Source of the DNA: a virus | Length of the DNA stretch: 31,589 bases | IMG/VR virus record: IMGVR_UViG_3300025120_000296 | Location: 1 to 31,589 of that record | Reading direction: 5' to 3' (one strand) | In this document: in pieces, positions 15,401 to 22,736 of the stretch | Position numbering within the stretch: position 1 is the first letter of the stretch | How the letters are laid out: each line of letters opens with the position of its first letter | Made by a program: the position numbers and the translations under genes | Notes under the pieces: model-generated | Databases searched by the model: none | What the model was told of the DNA's origin: nothing | What the model saw: the letters and a program-made list of their open reading frames with translations, nothing else

Positions 15401-15582
15401 CCACAATACAAGCACAACAAGGGGTTGACCAGTTTAAGGTAGTAATGGATTCTACGAATAACTCCTCACTAGACATCGAATCAAATCGTCTTAATGGGAG
15501 AATCGTCTTGGTTCCAACTCGTGCAGTAGAATTTATTGCAATCGATTTCATTATTACAAATTCAGGTGTAAGTTTCGAATAA
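12421..15582 (+). CDS. 18: Tail sheath protein, gp18-like, copy 1
   Basis: A 1053-residue contractile sheath subunit, against 659 in T4. ATG 12421 follows AGGAGAG. The N-terminal signature (FRSPGFFEREVDLTQR, VEGVPAGIIGTA-like, GPAFVPVTLGS, FGTLNKDRFGPYAVNEWL, TYVRVLGAGAA) and the C-terminal core (AYPWFAPAGFNRGAL, LYEARINPIANFPNGG, VIFGQKTLQ, ALDRVNVRRMLLEVKR, VPTRAVEFIAIDF) are those of phage sheaths; the C-terminal strands hook neighbouring subunits. The middle (about 120-750) is expanded and would form outer domains. It is followed after 22 bases by a second sheath gene. No sign of decay is seen. Confidence 0.95.
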   Translation: MAEQTFRSPGFFEREVDLTQRTVEIEGVPAGIIGTAVQGPAFVPVTLGSFVDFERKFGTLNKDRFGPYAVNEWLKNRTAVTYVRVLGAGAANSTGDIQTTLSQGTVKNAGFRIKGTEVGSVAGANDKRHKGGVQFIVAAHDTNELEPAGYPLFTDSDSFNTATSIRLIRAMLFTATGSRLQILDHDASYSTANVADDLSKVKDYDGTKEGGTFKLVLSSALGESYGNDDSNPGIRIYTASLDPNNKYYISRFLNTDPDKFHEEQHLLYADFSVESELARVTYNATKGTVGIASGSAGTSLASGDTSLTFRDVFGRFDTRYKSAKTTAFITQPFGSKEYNLFHFESLDDGEVSNTRVKISIANLRRSTNVKSSYGTFSVLVRDYNDTDTDMKILEQFSLCTLDPRSENYVANKIGDMKVYFNFDAESESERRINVEGKRPNRSSFIRIVMDRNVEDRLIPEDSLPFGFRGLPLLKTNESLTDDDTVLEGGSRRQRLALEEGTVGVANECLTGSILPPVPFRFKVTRGAVNKDSTPTFTGEPGSLELTDSRFFWGVKLESLPVTGTIGDAVLQSNASSNKNKLVESYSKLLGIQKLDALVTGSGADSFNNNKFTLAKVALHNQIALTSTIEGSIATAITGTASEHMREAAYIRNGVNETKNYTITDDGSTVHQRVTLATLAAARSAKYFNRFTDFAKFTNVFYGGFDGLNILDKDNRLMNDRASSVAANGKADVSNGTYTHQNLHADSNAGSGKDNNIINSYRTAARIITDPLASRVNIVAIPGIREPFVTDFVSDLTRDYSKAIYLMDIPSFTDPNASGVSTRIFSKTQRPNVQETVETFEGRALDNSYVSTYFPDVVFADDENNTSVTLPSSIAAIKALGFNDAVAYPWFAPAGFNRGALSNVLNSKVRLNAEDRNILYEARINPIANFPNGGFVIFGQKTLQQDRSALDRVNVRRMLLEVKRIVSEIANRLIFEQNTPQTRARFVAEVTPQLATIQAQQGVDQFKVVMDSTNNSSLDIESNRLNGRIVLVPTRAVEFIAIDFIITNSGVSFE

Positions 15583-15604
15583 TTAAGATAAACGGAGAAA
15601 TTTT

Positions 15605-18600
15605 ATGGCAGAAATAACATTTAAATCAGCTGGTGTAAAGACAAGAGAAATAGACCTTTCTCAACCAACCCGTGTTGGACCGGTTGGAGTACCTGCTGGT
15701 ATTGTTGGAACTTCAAACGAAGGTCCTGCTTTTGTTCCTTTAACGTTTGCAAACTATAGAGATTTTGTGACGACATTTGGCAGGTCTGATGGTGAAAAAT
15801 TTGGACCTATTGCTGTTAATCAATGGTTAGCTAACGCACAGGCAGTATCTTATATTCGTGTATTAGGAGCTGGTAATGGAAAACAAAGAAATACATCAAC
15901 AGGCAAAGTAACTAATGCAGGTTTTGTCGTAGGTGATAGAATAATTCAAGACAACGGAATTATTGGTAACAACTTTTACGCGACTGGCTCTATCGAAGGA
16001 AGAACTTACTTTCTTGGCTGCTTTATGTCAGAGTCAAACGGATCTACAATTTTTAGTGATGCAGGAATACAGAAAACGACAACAATAAGCGGTAAAAGAG
16101 CTACTGCAACCATAACAGTGACAGACGCGGGAGAGATTACTACAGGTAACCAGATATCGTTAGTTACAACTGCTGGTAATACAGTAACAATAACAGGACA
16201 TGCTGACACCAATGCCATGGCTGACACAACAGGCGCATCTACAAACGGAACTTTTGCAGCAAATACAACACTTTCTGGTGGTAGTTCGAACAATATTACC
16301 CAGGCTGCAGCCATTGCAGCTACTATTAATCTACATGATGATTTTACTGCGACTAACGGGGGCACTGCAACTGTAACAATAACACAAAACACTGGTGGGA
16401 CAGCAGGAAATGGTCGCGCAATTACTGTTGCTAAAAACGGTGGTGATGGAGATATTGAAGCACCTGGTGACTTAACTATAGTAAATTTCTCCGGAGGTAG
16501 TGACGGTAACCACGCTGTACCTATCCTTAGGGGTGTTTTACTTGCACCGAGCGGTGTAATTTTGCACTTAAGTGGTAATGCTACTGCTAACGGAAGCAAC
16601 GCGCCAACAAAAGGTATTTCTTCAATAGTAGCATCACCACAAGTTATGGGTCGTGAAGGTGCATTGACCGGTTCTGTCTCGTTGGCGTCACAAGAATTTG
16701 TAATGCTCTTAAATGGCTATAACAACACAGATGTCGCAAAAAAGACACACATTACGGCTTCTTTTGATATCACAGCACCAAATTATTTTGCAAATGTTTT
16801 CAACACAAACCCATTAAAAATAGAAGAAGAAGGTCATTTGTTGTATGGACACTATGATATACATCCTGACATAGCTGCTGTAACTGGTAGCGGTGCTGTT
16901 ACAGCGGGTGGTTTTTCTAAAGGTTGTGCTAACGGCAAAGACAAAGAAGATATCGCGTTGTTACTGACTTCTTCTGTGACTAGAGGTACAACAACTGCTA
17001 ACAAGCCAGTATATGAAGATTTTGAGGATCGTTTTAGTCATGCAAAGTCTCCTTTTGTTATATCACAAGATAATAAGAGTCTTTTTAGAGTCCATTTACT
17101 TTCTGCAGGTGCAGGTGTTTCAAGTAAGTACAAATTCTCAATTGAAAACTTAAGAAGATCGAATTCTTCCATAAACAAATATGGTACTTTTGATTTAATT
17201 GTTAGAGACTTTAACGATACAGATCAAGAACCTAAGTCACTCGAGTCATTTAGGGGTTTAAGTTTAGATCCTGCTTCAGATCGCTACATCGGTCGTGTTA
17301 TTGGTGACCAGCATACATTCTTTAATTTTGACGTAAATCAATCCAGTCAAAAAATAATCGTCGATGGATCGCATCCTGTTAGGTCAAGGTTTATAAGAGT
17401 TGAACTATCTGATGAAGTTGCAAATGGTACTGTTGAGAAAACTTCTTTACCTTTTGGTTTCAGAGGGCCGGATCATCTATTGACAAGTGGTGCTCTATTG
17501 TCGAACGAGGGTGACAACTATTACATAGCACCTGTTTTACAACTTGTGGAACCTCCTATTCCATACCGCGATACAGTTGCTCAAGGCGTTGGTATACAAA
17601 AACGATCAGATGGTAGACTATTTTGGGGTGTACAAACAACTAGAAAAACAAGTACAACTCAACCAAACTTAAACGGCCTTCAAGATAAATCTTTTAATAC
17701 TTTTGTCAAGCATTTTCCAAATCACAGAATTGATTTTCCTAGTTTCTCTGTAGGTAATAACCCAGGTGTCTCTGACGTCGCAGGTACAGTATTAGATTGC
17801 GACAGGTTTAATAATAATAAATTTACACTTAAGAACATCCTGGTAAGAACAGGATCAGATGGGAAAGCTGATCCGGAACAATGGTTAAGTGCGTCATACA
17901 AAAGAGCTGGAGGTATAGGCAGAAATGCTACAGATAAGACTCGTGCTTTTGAGATCACAGACTTAGATAAAGTTGCAAACGTTAAATTTGCCAAGTTTAC
18001 TTTTATTGCACAAGGTGGTTTTGATGGTATAAACATTTTTGATGAAGAAAAGTCCAAACTATCTAATACTGCGATACTTCGTGAAGTTGGTAATGATGAA
18101 AATAGTGCCGGGACAGGAAACAATACAGTTGGTGCTTATAGAAAAGCTATTGACATTATGAGTTCAAAAACTGATGTCGACATTCAAGTTCTTGCCGCAC
18201 CAGGTATTAGACACGCTTCTGTGACAGACTTTGCTACTCAAAAAATCGAAGATCGCTTTGACGCAATCTACTTAATGGATGTTGAAGAACGAGACCAACT
18301 TAATACTGTCATTACATCTTCAGTACAAAAACCTCACGTTCTTAATACAGTAACATCCTTTAAGGGACGTGCGCTTGATTCATCATTTGCAGCTGCATAT
18401 TTTCCAGACGTTATCTTAAATGATCCGGATACTAACACGCTTGTACAGGTACCACCATCAGTCGCAGTATTGGGTGCGTATTCACTTAACGATCGTGTCG
18501 CACATCCCTGGTTTGCACCAGCAGGTTTCGCAAGAGGAGCTTTAAATGCTGTAGAAATGGCATCTGTTCGACTTAATCGTACTAACTTAGACGACTTGTA

Positions 18601-19003
18601 TGAGGCAGATATCAATCCAATAACAGCTTTCCCGGGTACCGGTGTTACTATATGGGGGCAGAAAACTTTACAAGCAGCTAACTCTGCGCTTGATAGAATT
18701 AATGTAAGAAGATTGCTGATTGATGTAAGAAGGAAAGTAAAGAATGTTGCAAATTCTTTGTTATTTGAACCTAACAGAGAAGAAACACTCGAGAGGTTCA
18801 CTGCTTTAGTTAATCCAATTTTACAGAGAGTTCAAGAACAAAGTGGTATTGACAGGTATAAAGCAGTGATTGATACATCAACTACAACGCAAGCTGATGT
18901 AGAAAACAATACCATACGTGGAAAGATATTCTTGCAGCCCACACGTTCAGTTGAGTTTGTAGCACTAGATTTTGTTGTAACAAATGCTGGTTCAAATATT
19001 TAG
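15605..19003 (+). CDS. 18: Tail sheath protein, gp18-like, copy 2 with inserted domain
   Basis: A 1132-residue sheath paralog with a CGGAGAA ribosome site. Both terminal cores match copy 1: GVPAGIVGTSNEGPAFVPLT and YIRVLGAGN at the N-terminus; HPWFAPAGFARGAL, WGQKTLQ, ALDRINVRRLLIDVRRK and PTRSVEFVALDFVVTNAG at the C-terminus. Residues about 158-300 are a Thr/Ala/Gly-rich module absent at the matching place in copy 1, where FTDSDSFN runs straight into TSIRLIRAML. The module looks like a repeated beta domain known from marine phage virion proteins. Both copies are full length, so both may enter the sheath, or each may be used in a different part of it. Confidence 0.95.
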   Translation: MAEITFKSAGVKTREIDLSQPTRVGPVGVPAGIVGTSNEGPAFVPLTFANYRDFVTTFGRSDGEKFGPIAVNQWLANAQAVSYIRVLGAGNGKQRNTSTGKVTNAGFVVGDRIIQDNGIIGNNFYATGSIEGRTYFLGCFMSESNGSTIFSDAGIQKTTTISGKRATATITVTDAGEITTGNQISLVTTAGNTVTITGHADTNAMADTTGASTNGTFAANTTLSGGSSNNITQAAAIAATINLHDDFTATNGGTATVTITQNTGGTAGNGRAITVAKNGGDGDIEAPGDLTIVNFSGGSDGNHAVPILRGVLLAPSGVILHLSGNATANGSNAPTKGISSIVASPQVMGREGALTGSVSLASQEFVMLLNGYNNTDVAKKTHITASFDITAPNYFANVFNTNPLKIEEEGHLLYGHYDIHPDIAAVTGSGAVTAGGFSKGCANGKDKEDIALLLTSSVTRGTTTANKPVYEDFEDRFSHAKSPFVISQDNKSLFRVHLLSAGAGVSSKYKFSIENLRRSNSSINKYGTFDLIVRDFNDTDQEPKSLESFRGLSLDPASDRYIGRVIGDQHTFFNFDVNQSSQKIIVDGSHPVRSRFIRVELSDEVANGTVEKTSLPFGFRGPDHLLTSGALLSNEGDNYYIAPVLQLVEPPIPYRDTVAQGVGIQKRSDGRLFWGVQTTRKTSTTQPNLNGLQDKSFNTFVKHFPNHRIDFPSFSVGNNPGVSDVAGTVLDCDRFNNNKFTLKNILVRTGSDGKADPEQWLSASYKRAGGIGRNATDKTRAFEITDLDKVANVKFAKFTFIAQGGFDGINIFDEEKSKLSNTAILREVGNDENSAGTGNNTVGAYRKAIDIMSSKTDVDIQVLAAPGIRHASVTDFATQKIEDRFDAIYLMDVEERDQLNTVITSSVQKPHVLNTVTSFKGRALDSSFAAAYFPDVILNDPDTNTLVQVPPSVAVLGAYSLNDRVAHPWFAPAGFARGALNAVEMASVRLNRTNLDDLYEADINPITAFPGTGVTIWGQKTLQAANSALDRINVRRLLIDVRRKVKNVANSLLFEPNREETLERFTALVNPILQRVQEQSGIDRYKAVIDTSTTTQADVENNTIRGKIFLQPTRSVEFVALDFVVTNAGSNI

Positions 19004-19038
19004 TGAATAGATATATAATATAGATTAAGGAGAAAAAA

Positions 19039-19527
19039 ATGGCAGAAACACTTTCAGTCACAGATATGTTACCAAACAAGTTTGAGCCTAAAAGAAATTA
19101 TAGGTGGGTCCTTGCAATTGAAGGTATCGATGCTTTCTTGGTATCAGAAACACAAAGACCTACAATTACGATTGGAGACAAAAAAATTGACTTCATTAAC
19201 AGTTATCGTAACATTGCAGGTAAGCTAAGTTTTAGTGACATTACTGTAAAATTACATGACCCTATCGCCCCATCTGGCGCTCAGCAAGTCATGGAATGGA
19301 TTAGAACACATTACGAATCAGTCTCTGGCCGCGCAGGTTACGCTGACTTTTATAAGCGTGATTTACAATTAAAAATGCTGGATCCAGTGGGTACAGTTGT
19401 AGAACTTTGGGATATCAAAGGCGCATTTATTACATCAGCAAACTATGGTTCCTTAACTTATAGTGGCGATGATATTATGACAATTGACTTGACACTTAAA
19501 ATTGATAATTGTGTACTTCAATTCTAA
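19039..19527 (+). CDS. 19: Tail tube protein, gp19-like
   Basis: A 162-residue protein, against 163 in T4 gp19. AAGGAG lies 7 bases before ATG 19039. Typical features are LPNKFEPKRNYRWVLAIEGIDAF, the IDFINSYRNIAGK strand, DITVKLHDPIAPSGAQQVMEW and the C-terminal GDDIMTIDLTLKIDNCVL strand. It forms the rigid inner tube that the sheath drives through the host envelope. It follows the two sheath genes as gp19 follows gp18 in T4, and it ends at a strong terminator, fitting its high copy number. Confidence 0.95.
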   Translation: MAETLSVTDMLPNKFEPKRNYRWVLAIEGIDAFLVSETQRPTITIGDKKIDFINSYRNIAGKLSFSDITVKLHDPIAPSGAQQVMEWIRTHYESVSGRAGYADFYKRDLQLKMLDPVGTVVELWDIKGAFITSANYGSLTYSGDDIMTIDLTLKIDNCVLQF

Positions 19528-19553
19528 AAAACATATTTTTTTACATTGATGTG

Positions 19554-19585
19554 AAGCTCCTGTAGAATATGCAGGAGCTTTTTTA
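19554..19585 (+). terminator. Rho-independent terminator after the tail tube gene
   Basis: AAGCTCCTG (19554-19562), a 9-base loop, then CAGGAGCTT (19572-19580) and a T run. It separates the tube from the assembly-chaperone gene, whose ribosome site starts 5 bases further on. Confidence 0.93.
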
Positions 19586-19601
19586 TTGTGAGGTACTAAC
19601 A

Positions 19602-20402
19602 ATGAGCAACAATGCGCCAACAAAAAATGTGATGAAAGAGGACTTTGGATGGGAAATACCTGTTGAAACTGTGCCTTTACCATCGAAAGGAATTATATAT
19701 TCACCAGATTCAACACTGTATAATAGAGAAACTTTACAGATTAAGGCAATGACTGCACAAGAAGAAGATATCTTAGCCAGTCAAGCTTACATTAAAGAAG
19801 GTACAGTTGTACTAAATTTAATTAAATCATGTATAACTGACAAATCAATAGATGTTGACTCATTAATCGCAGGTGACAGAAATGCATTAATGGTTTCAAT
19901 TAGAATTACTGGATATGGACCGGAATACAATGTAGGCCATACATGTGTTAATTGTGGCAAGTCTAATCAAGTAACTGCTGATTTGTCACAACTTAGAATT
20001 AAAAGACTTAAAGAACCTCCAACTAAACTTGGCGAAAATATATTTTCTTTTAAACTACCTGTGACAGGTAAGACAGTAGACTTTAAATTTTTAAATGGTT
20101 ACGATAAAAAAGAATTAGCTATCAAAGAGAAAAGACTTAAAAGCATGGGTATTTACAGAGAACAACCTGTAACCTCTTACTTAGAAAATGTAATAGTATC
20201 AATTGATGGTGTCACAGACAAAAATAAAATAACACATTTTGTTAAAAATATGCCTGCACGGGATAGTAAAAAACTTAGAGATTATATGAAAGACCTCGAA
20301 CCTGGAATCGACATGTCTTGGAAGTACATCTGTGAAAGTTGTAATTCTGAAAACAACTTTAATATTCCAGTAACCCCCGAGTTTTTTTGGCCCAGTACAT
20401 AG
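19602..20402 (+). CDS. 26: Baseplate hub / tail assembly protein, gp26-like, with zinc-ribbon cysteines
   Basis: A 266-residue protein. ATG 19602 follows GAGGT; an in-frame ATG at 19569 lies inside the terminator. It has the T4 gp26-type pattern: PLPSKGIIYSPDS, IKAMTAQEEDIL, IKSCITDKSIDVDSLIAGDRNALMVSIRI. A four-Cys set, C115-x2-C118 and C244-x2-C247, could hold one zinc ion. The gene ends TPEFFWPST-stop over a run of seven T (20382-20388), which may move some ribosomes to the next frame (see 20382). The place between tail tube and tape measure is where many tailed phages code a frameshifted tail assembly chaperone, which suggests this protein has that role as well as, or instead of, a hub role. 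Confidence 0.85.
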   Translation: MSNNAPTKNVMKEDFGWEIPVETVPLPSKGIIYSPDSTLYNRETLQIKAMTAQEEDILASQAYIKEGTVVLNLIKSCITDKSIDVDSLIAGDRNALMVSIRITGYGPEYNVGHTCVNCGKSNQVTADLSQLRIKRLKEPPTKLGENIFSFKLPVTGKTVDFKFLNGYDKKELAIKEKRLKSMGIYREQPVTSYLENVIVSIDGVTDKNKITHFVKNMPARDSKKLRDYMKDLEPGIDMSWKYICESCNSENNFNIPVTPEFFWPST

Positions 20403-20454
20403 CTGGAGAGAAGAAATCCTAGAGGAATTCTTCGCCCTGCAGCTCCACCTCAAT
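20382..20454 (+). other. Candidate frameshift site joining the gp26-like gene to the downstream ORF
   Basis: In the gp26-like frame the codons are GAG TTT TTT TGG CCC AGT ACA TAG. Moving +1 (or -2) at the T7 run reads GGC CCA GTA CAT AGC TGG AGA GAA and continues openly to 20643. The bridge, GPVHSWREEILEEFFALQLHLN in parts, looks like real protein. No ATG, GTG or TTG occurs in that frame before ATG 20455. Confidence 0.6.
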
Positions 20455-20643
20455 ATGTCATACTCAGAGGTTCACCGGTTACCGATACGATACAGGCGTT
20501 GGTATCTGCGCCGTCTTGTCAAACATTTTGAAGTTCAAAATGAAAAAATCGGTAACAGTAACACCGACAACACAACTGTAAATAAACACGACGCGTCAAA
20601 CTTTGATCAGTTTCAAAAACAAGTAAAAAGTAAGTTTAGATAG
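20455..20643 (+). CDS. Downstream half of a probable frameshifted tail assembly chaperone
   Basis: The ATG-bounded part is 62 residues, starting MSYSEVHRLPIRYRRWYLRRL. There is no ribosome site before ATG 20455 (the upstream bases are CTCCACCTCAAT), and the same frame is open back to 20374. With the upstream 22 residues the reading becomes WREEILEEFFALQLHL then SYSEVHRLPIRYRRWYLRRL, the pattern (helix, Y-x-E/D-V-x-x-L/M-P-I, aromatic/basic helix) that I recall from ORFs following gp26-type genes in T4-like phages. I therefore infer production as a C-terminal extension: 262 + 84 residues, about 346 in all. A separate weakly started small protein is the alternative. Confidence 0.75.
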   Translation: MSYSEVHRLPIRYRRWYLRRLVKHFEVQNEKIGNSNTDNTTVNKHDASNFDQFQKQVKSKFR

Positions 20644-20673
20644 TTATATTTATATAGTAGTGGTGGAGAATAA

Positions 20674-22521
20674 ATGACAGATGAAGATATCATAAAGGCA
20701 ATTACAGAAGGTTTTGCCACAGTGGCGCGTGCTGAAAAAGAACGAGAAATTGATGTTTCTGATGACGGTAGTGAGCCGACATTCCGGAGGGCAGAGCCTC
20801 AACGAAAAGGCGAATCGAATGAAGATTACGCTAAACGAGTTAAGGAAGTATCAAACTCCCTCACCGGTATTGCAGGTGGCTTAGCTGGTGTAATGGCAAA
20901 GTCTACAAAAGCAGGGCTTAATTATATAGTTAAGCAAAATAAATTTCTTGAAACACAATTAAGCTTTGTTCGAACATCCCAGGAAGCATATGGTGGTCTT
21001 ACAGATGAATATTTACGGAGTGGAGAGGCAATTGAGGGCTTGGTAGGTCACTCGATAACAGCAAAGAAGGAATTAATGCTTTCTGCAGCTGGAGGTAAAG
21101 AAGCAGCATTGCAAATTGCTGATGGTGCATTCCAAGGTCAAAACGTAATGGCCATTGTGTTTGATGACATCGCTAGAGGTGCTAATTTATATGAGGAAAC
21201 TCTTTCCGCTGCTGCAAGTCAAAACTCTAATTTAGCTAATTCAATGAAGACTTTAGGCGATGAAGAGATGGTCAGAGTTGCCGCTTTACGAGAAAGAATG
21301 GACATTGATACACTAGAGATGCAAAATATGTTAGAACGACAATATGCATTCACTGGTGAGGCCTCGTCAAAAATATTTGAAGACATTGGTGCAGTCTCGG
21401 TAGAACTGTCAAAAACAACAGGTGTCTCAGCGATGGACTTAAAAGACGGCATTGTTGAGATCATGGAGGATGTTGACAATTTTGGTAACATAGGTGTTGA
21501 TTCAGCTGCTAGGATAGCTGCTTCATTAAAACAGTTAGGCGTTGATTTTAGAACTTTTCAAGGCATGACTAGTCAATTTATGAACTTTGAAACCGCAGCC
21601 GGTAAAATGGGTGAATTGTCTGCATTATTTGGTGTTCAGATGGATGCTATGGAAATGACATATCTCGCCAATGAAGATCAAGAAGAATTCTTATTTAGAA
21701 TGCGAGAAAACTTACTAGACTCCGGTGTTGATGTTGAGAATATGTCAAAAACCAGACAAAGATATCTTGCTGACCAGATTGGCATTGACGTCAAACAGCT
21801 GCAAACTTTTATGCGTGGTGATGAGGTAACAGACCAAGCGGACATGTTTTCAGCAACAGAGTCAGCAGAAGGCCTGGATGGTTTTTCAACGTCAATTGAG
21901 AATTTTGGTGGCGCAATGAAAGGTTTAAATAAAGATATGGCACAAATAGCAAAAGCCGCCAACGCTCAAATGTTTATACCTATGCAAACTGGAATGATGA
22001 ATTTAAAGAAAGCAGGTGAGGACGCAAATGCAGCAATGCAGCCGAAAATTTCTCAAGAAAACATAGATCTTTTGCAAACATCTATAGACGCAGAAATTAA
22101 AATTTTTGAAGAAATGGTGATACCTCCTTTAGAGATTTCGATGGATTTTGTAGAAGGAAAATCTGGTGATATCGGCGGCATGTTAAATAAAATGTTAAGT
22201 GGCGGAGGTCAAGCTGATGTATTTCTTGATGCCCACGTTAATGTTAGTGCATTAAAACTTGCAGCTGATGATGTGTCGAATCTAACCATTGAGCTAAGAA
22301 AGCTTGCGGATGCAAATACTGAAAAAAACCAAAAAGATATAAAAGAATTACTAGAAAATGCAAAAGTTCAACAAACGACATTAGAAAGAGTAATAACGTC
22401 AATGGATTCTAATCAGCCTATTTCAATTAGAATAGACACTGATATGGATGGATTGGCTGACAAAGTATTTACCATTAAAGAAACGCAACAAGGCGGTAAG
22501 TTTGTGATCGTAAAGGATTGA
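20674..22521 (+). CDS. 29: Tape measure protein, gp29-like
   Basis: A 615-residue protein, near the 590 of T4 gp29, with GGTGGAG before the ATG. It is mainly alpha-helical and Ala/Met/Glu-rich. It has an N-terminal charged region (1-55), a hydrophobic Gly/Ala segment near 58-80 (LTGIAGGLAGVMAKS) and long helices with many Phe and Met residues (about 200-420). A short beta-type end (PISIRIDTDMDGLADKVF) follows. It lies after the gp26-like gene and its frameshift ORF, the usual place for a tape measure. At roughly 0.15 nm per residue it would set a tail near 90 nm; that is a rule of thumb. Confidence 0.85.
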   Translation: MTDEDIIKAITEGFATVARAEKEREIDVSDDGSEPTFRRAEPQRKGESNEDYAKRVKEVSNSLTGIAGGLAGVMAKSTKAGLNYIVKQNKFLETQLSFVRTSQEAYGGLTDEYLRSGEAIEGLVGHSITAKKELMLSAAGGKEAALQIADGAFQGQNVMAIVFDDIARGANLYEETLSAAASQNSNLANSMKTLGDEEMVRVAALRERMDIDTLEMQNMLERQYAFTGEASSKIFEDIGAVSVELSKTTGVSAMDLKDGIVEIMEDVDNFGNIGVDSAARIAASLKQLGVDFRTFQGMTSQFMNFETAAGKMGELSALFGVQMDAMEMTYLANEDQEEFLFRMRENLLDSGVDVENMSKTRQRYLADQIGIDVKQLQTFMRGDEVTDQADMFSATESAEGLDGFSTSIENFGGAMKGLNKDMAQIAKAANAQMFIPMQTGMMNLKKAGEDANAAMQPKISQENIDLLQTSIDAEIKIFEEMVIPPLEISMDFVEGKSGDIGGMLNKMLSGGGQADVFLDAHVNVSALKLAADDVSNLTIELRKLADANTEKNQKDIKELLENAKVQQTTLERVITSMDSNQPISIRIDTDMDGLADKVFTIKETQQGGKFVIVKD

Positions 22522-22528
22522 ATAAATT

Positions 22529-22735
22529 ATGGAAGAATTAAAAGAACAAATATATAAGTTAATATGTGACTACGATTTAAATGAAGATGAAATAGCTGTG
22601 ATTGATACTTATGTTAATAAGCTATTAGAAAACTTTACAAAAATAGAAGCAACACATCAAAAGATTATTAGTGATCAAGATGAATTGAGAAAATTTAAAG
22701 AACTTTTATTAGAAAGCTTAGTATCGGAGGATTAA
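22529..22735 (+). CDS. Small acidic helical protein
   Basis: A 68-residue protein, Glu/Lys/Leu-rich and predicted as two or three helices (LKEQIYKLICDYDLN, IDTYVNKLLENFTKIEA, DELRKFKELLLE). It starts 7 bases after the tape measure stop, with AAGGA upstream, and is followed after one base by the next gene. No family is recognised. Its place between tape measure and baseplate genes suggests an assembly partner, such as a chaperone for one neighbour, but nothing in the sequence proves it. Confidence 0.8.
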   Translation: MEELKEQIYKLICDYDLNEDEIAVIDTYVNKLLENFTKIEATHQKIISDQDELRKFKELLLESLVSED

Positions 22736-22736
22736 C

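Noticed and set aside
14961-15551. 196-codon - strand frame inside sheath copy 1
   Set aside because: Antisense to the most conserved C-terminal sheath core; Ser/Leu-rich shadow composition.
16006-16599. 197-codon open frame on the - strand inside sheath copy 2
   Set aside because: It lies fully inside a well-supported gene, has Val/Ala/Pro-rich composition from reading Thr/Ala codons backwards, and no ribosome site.
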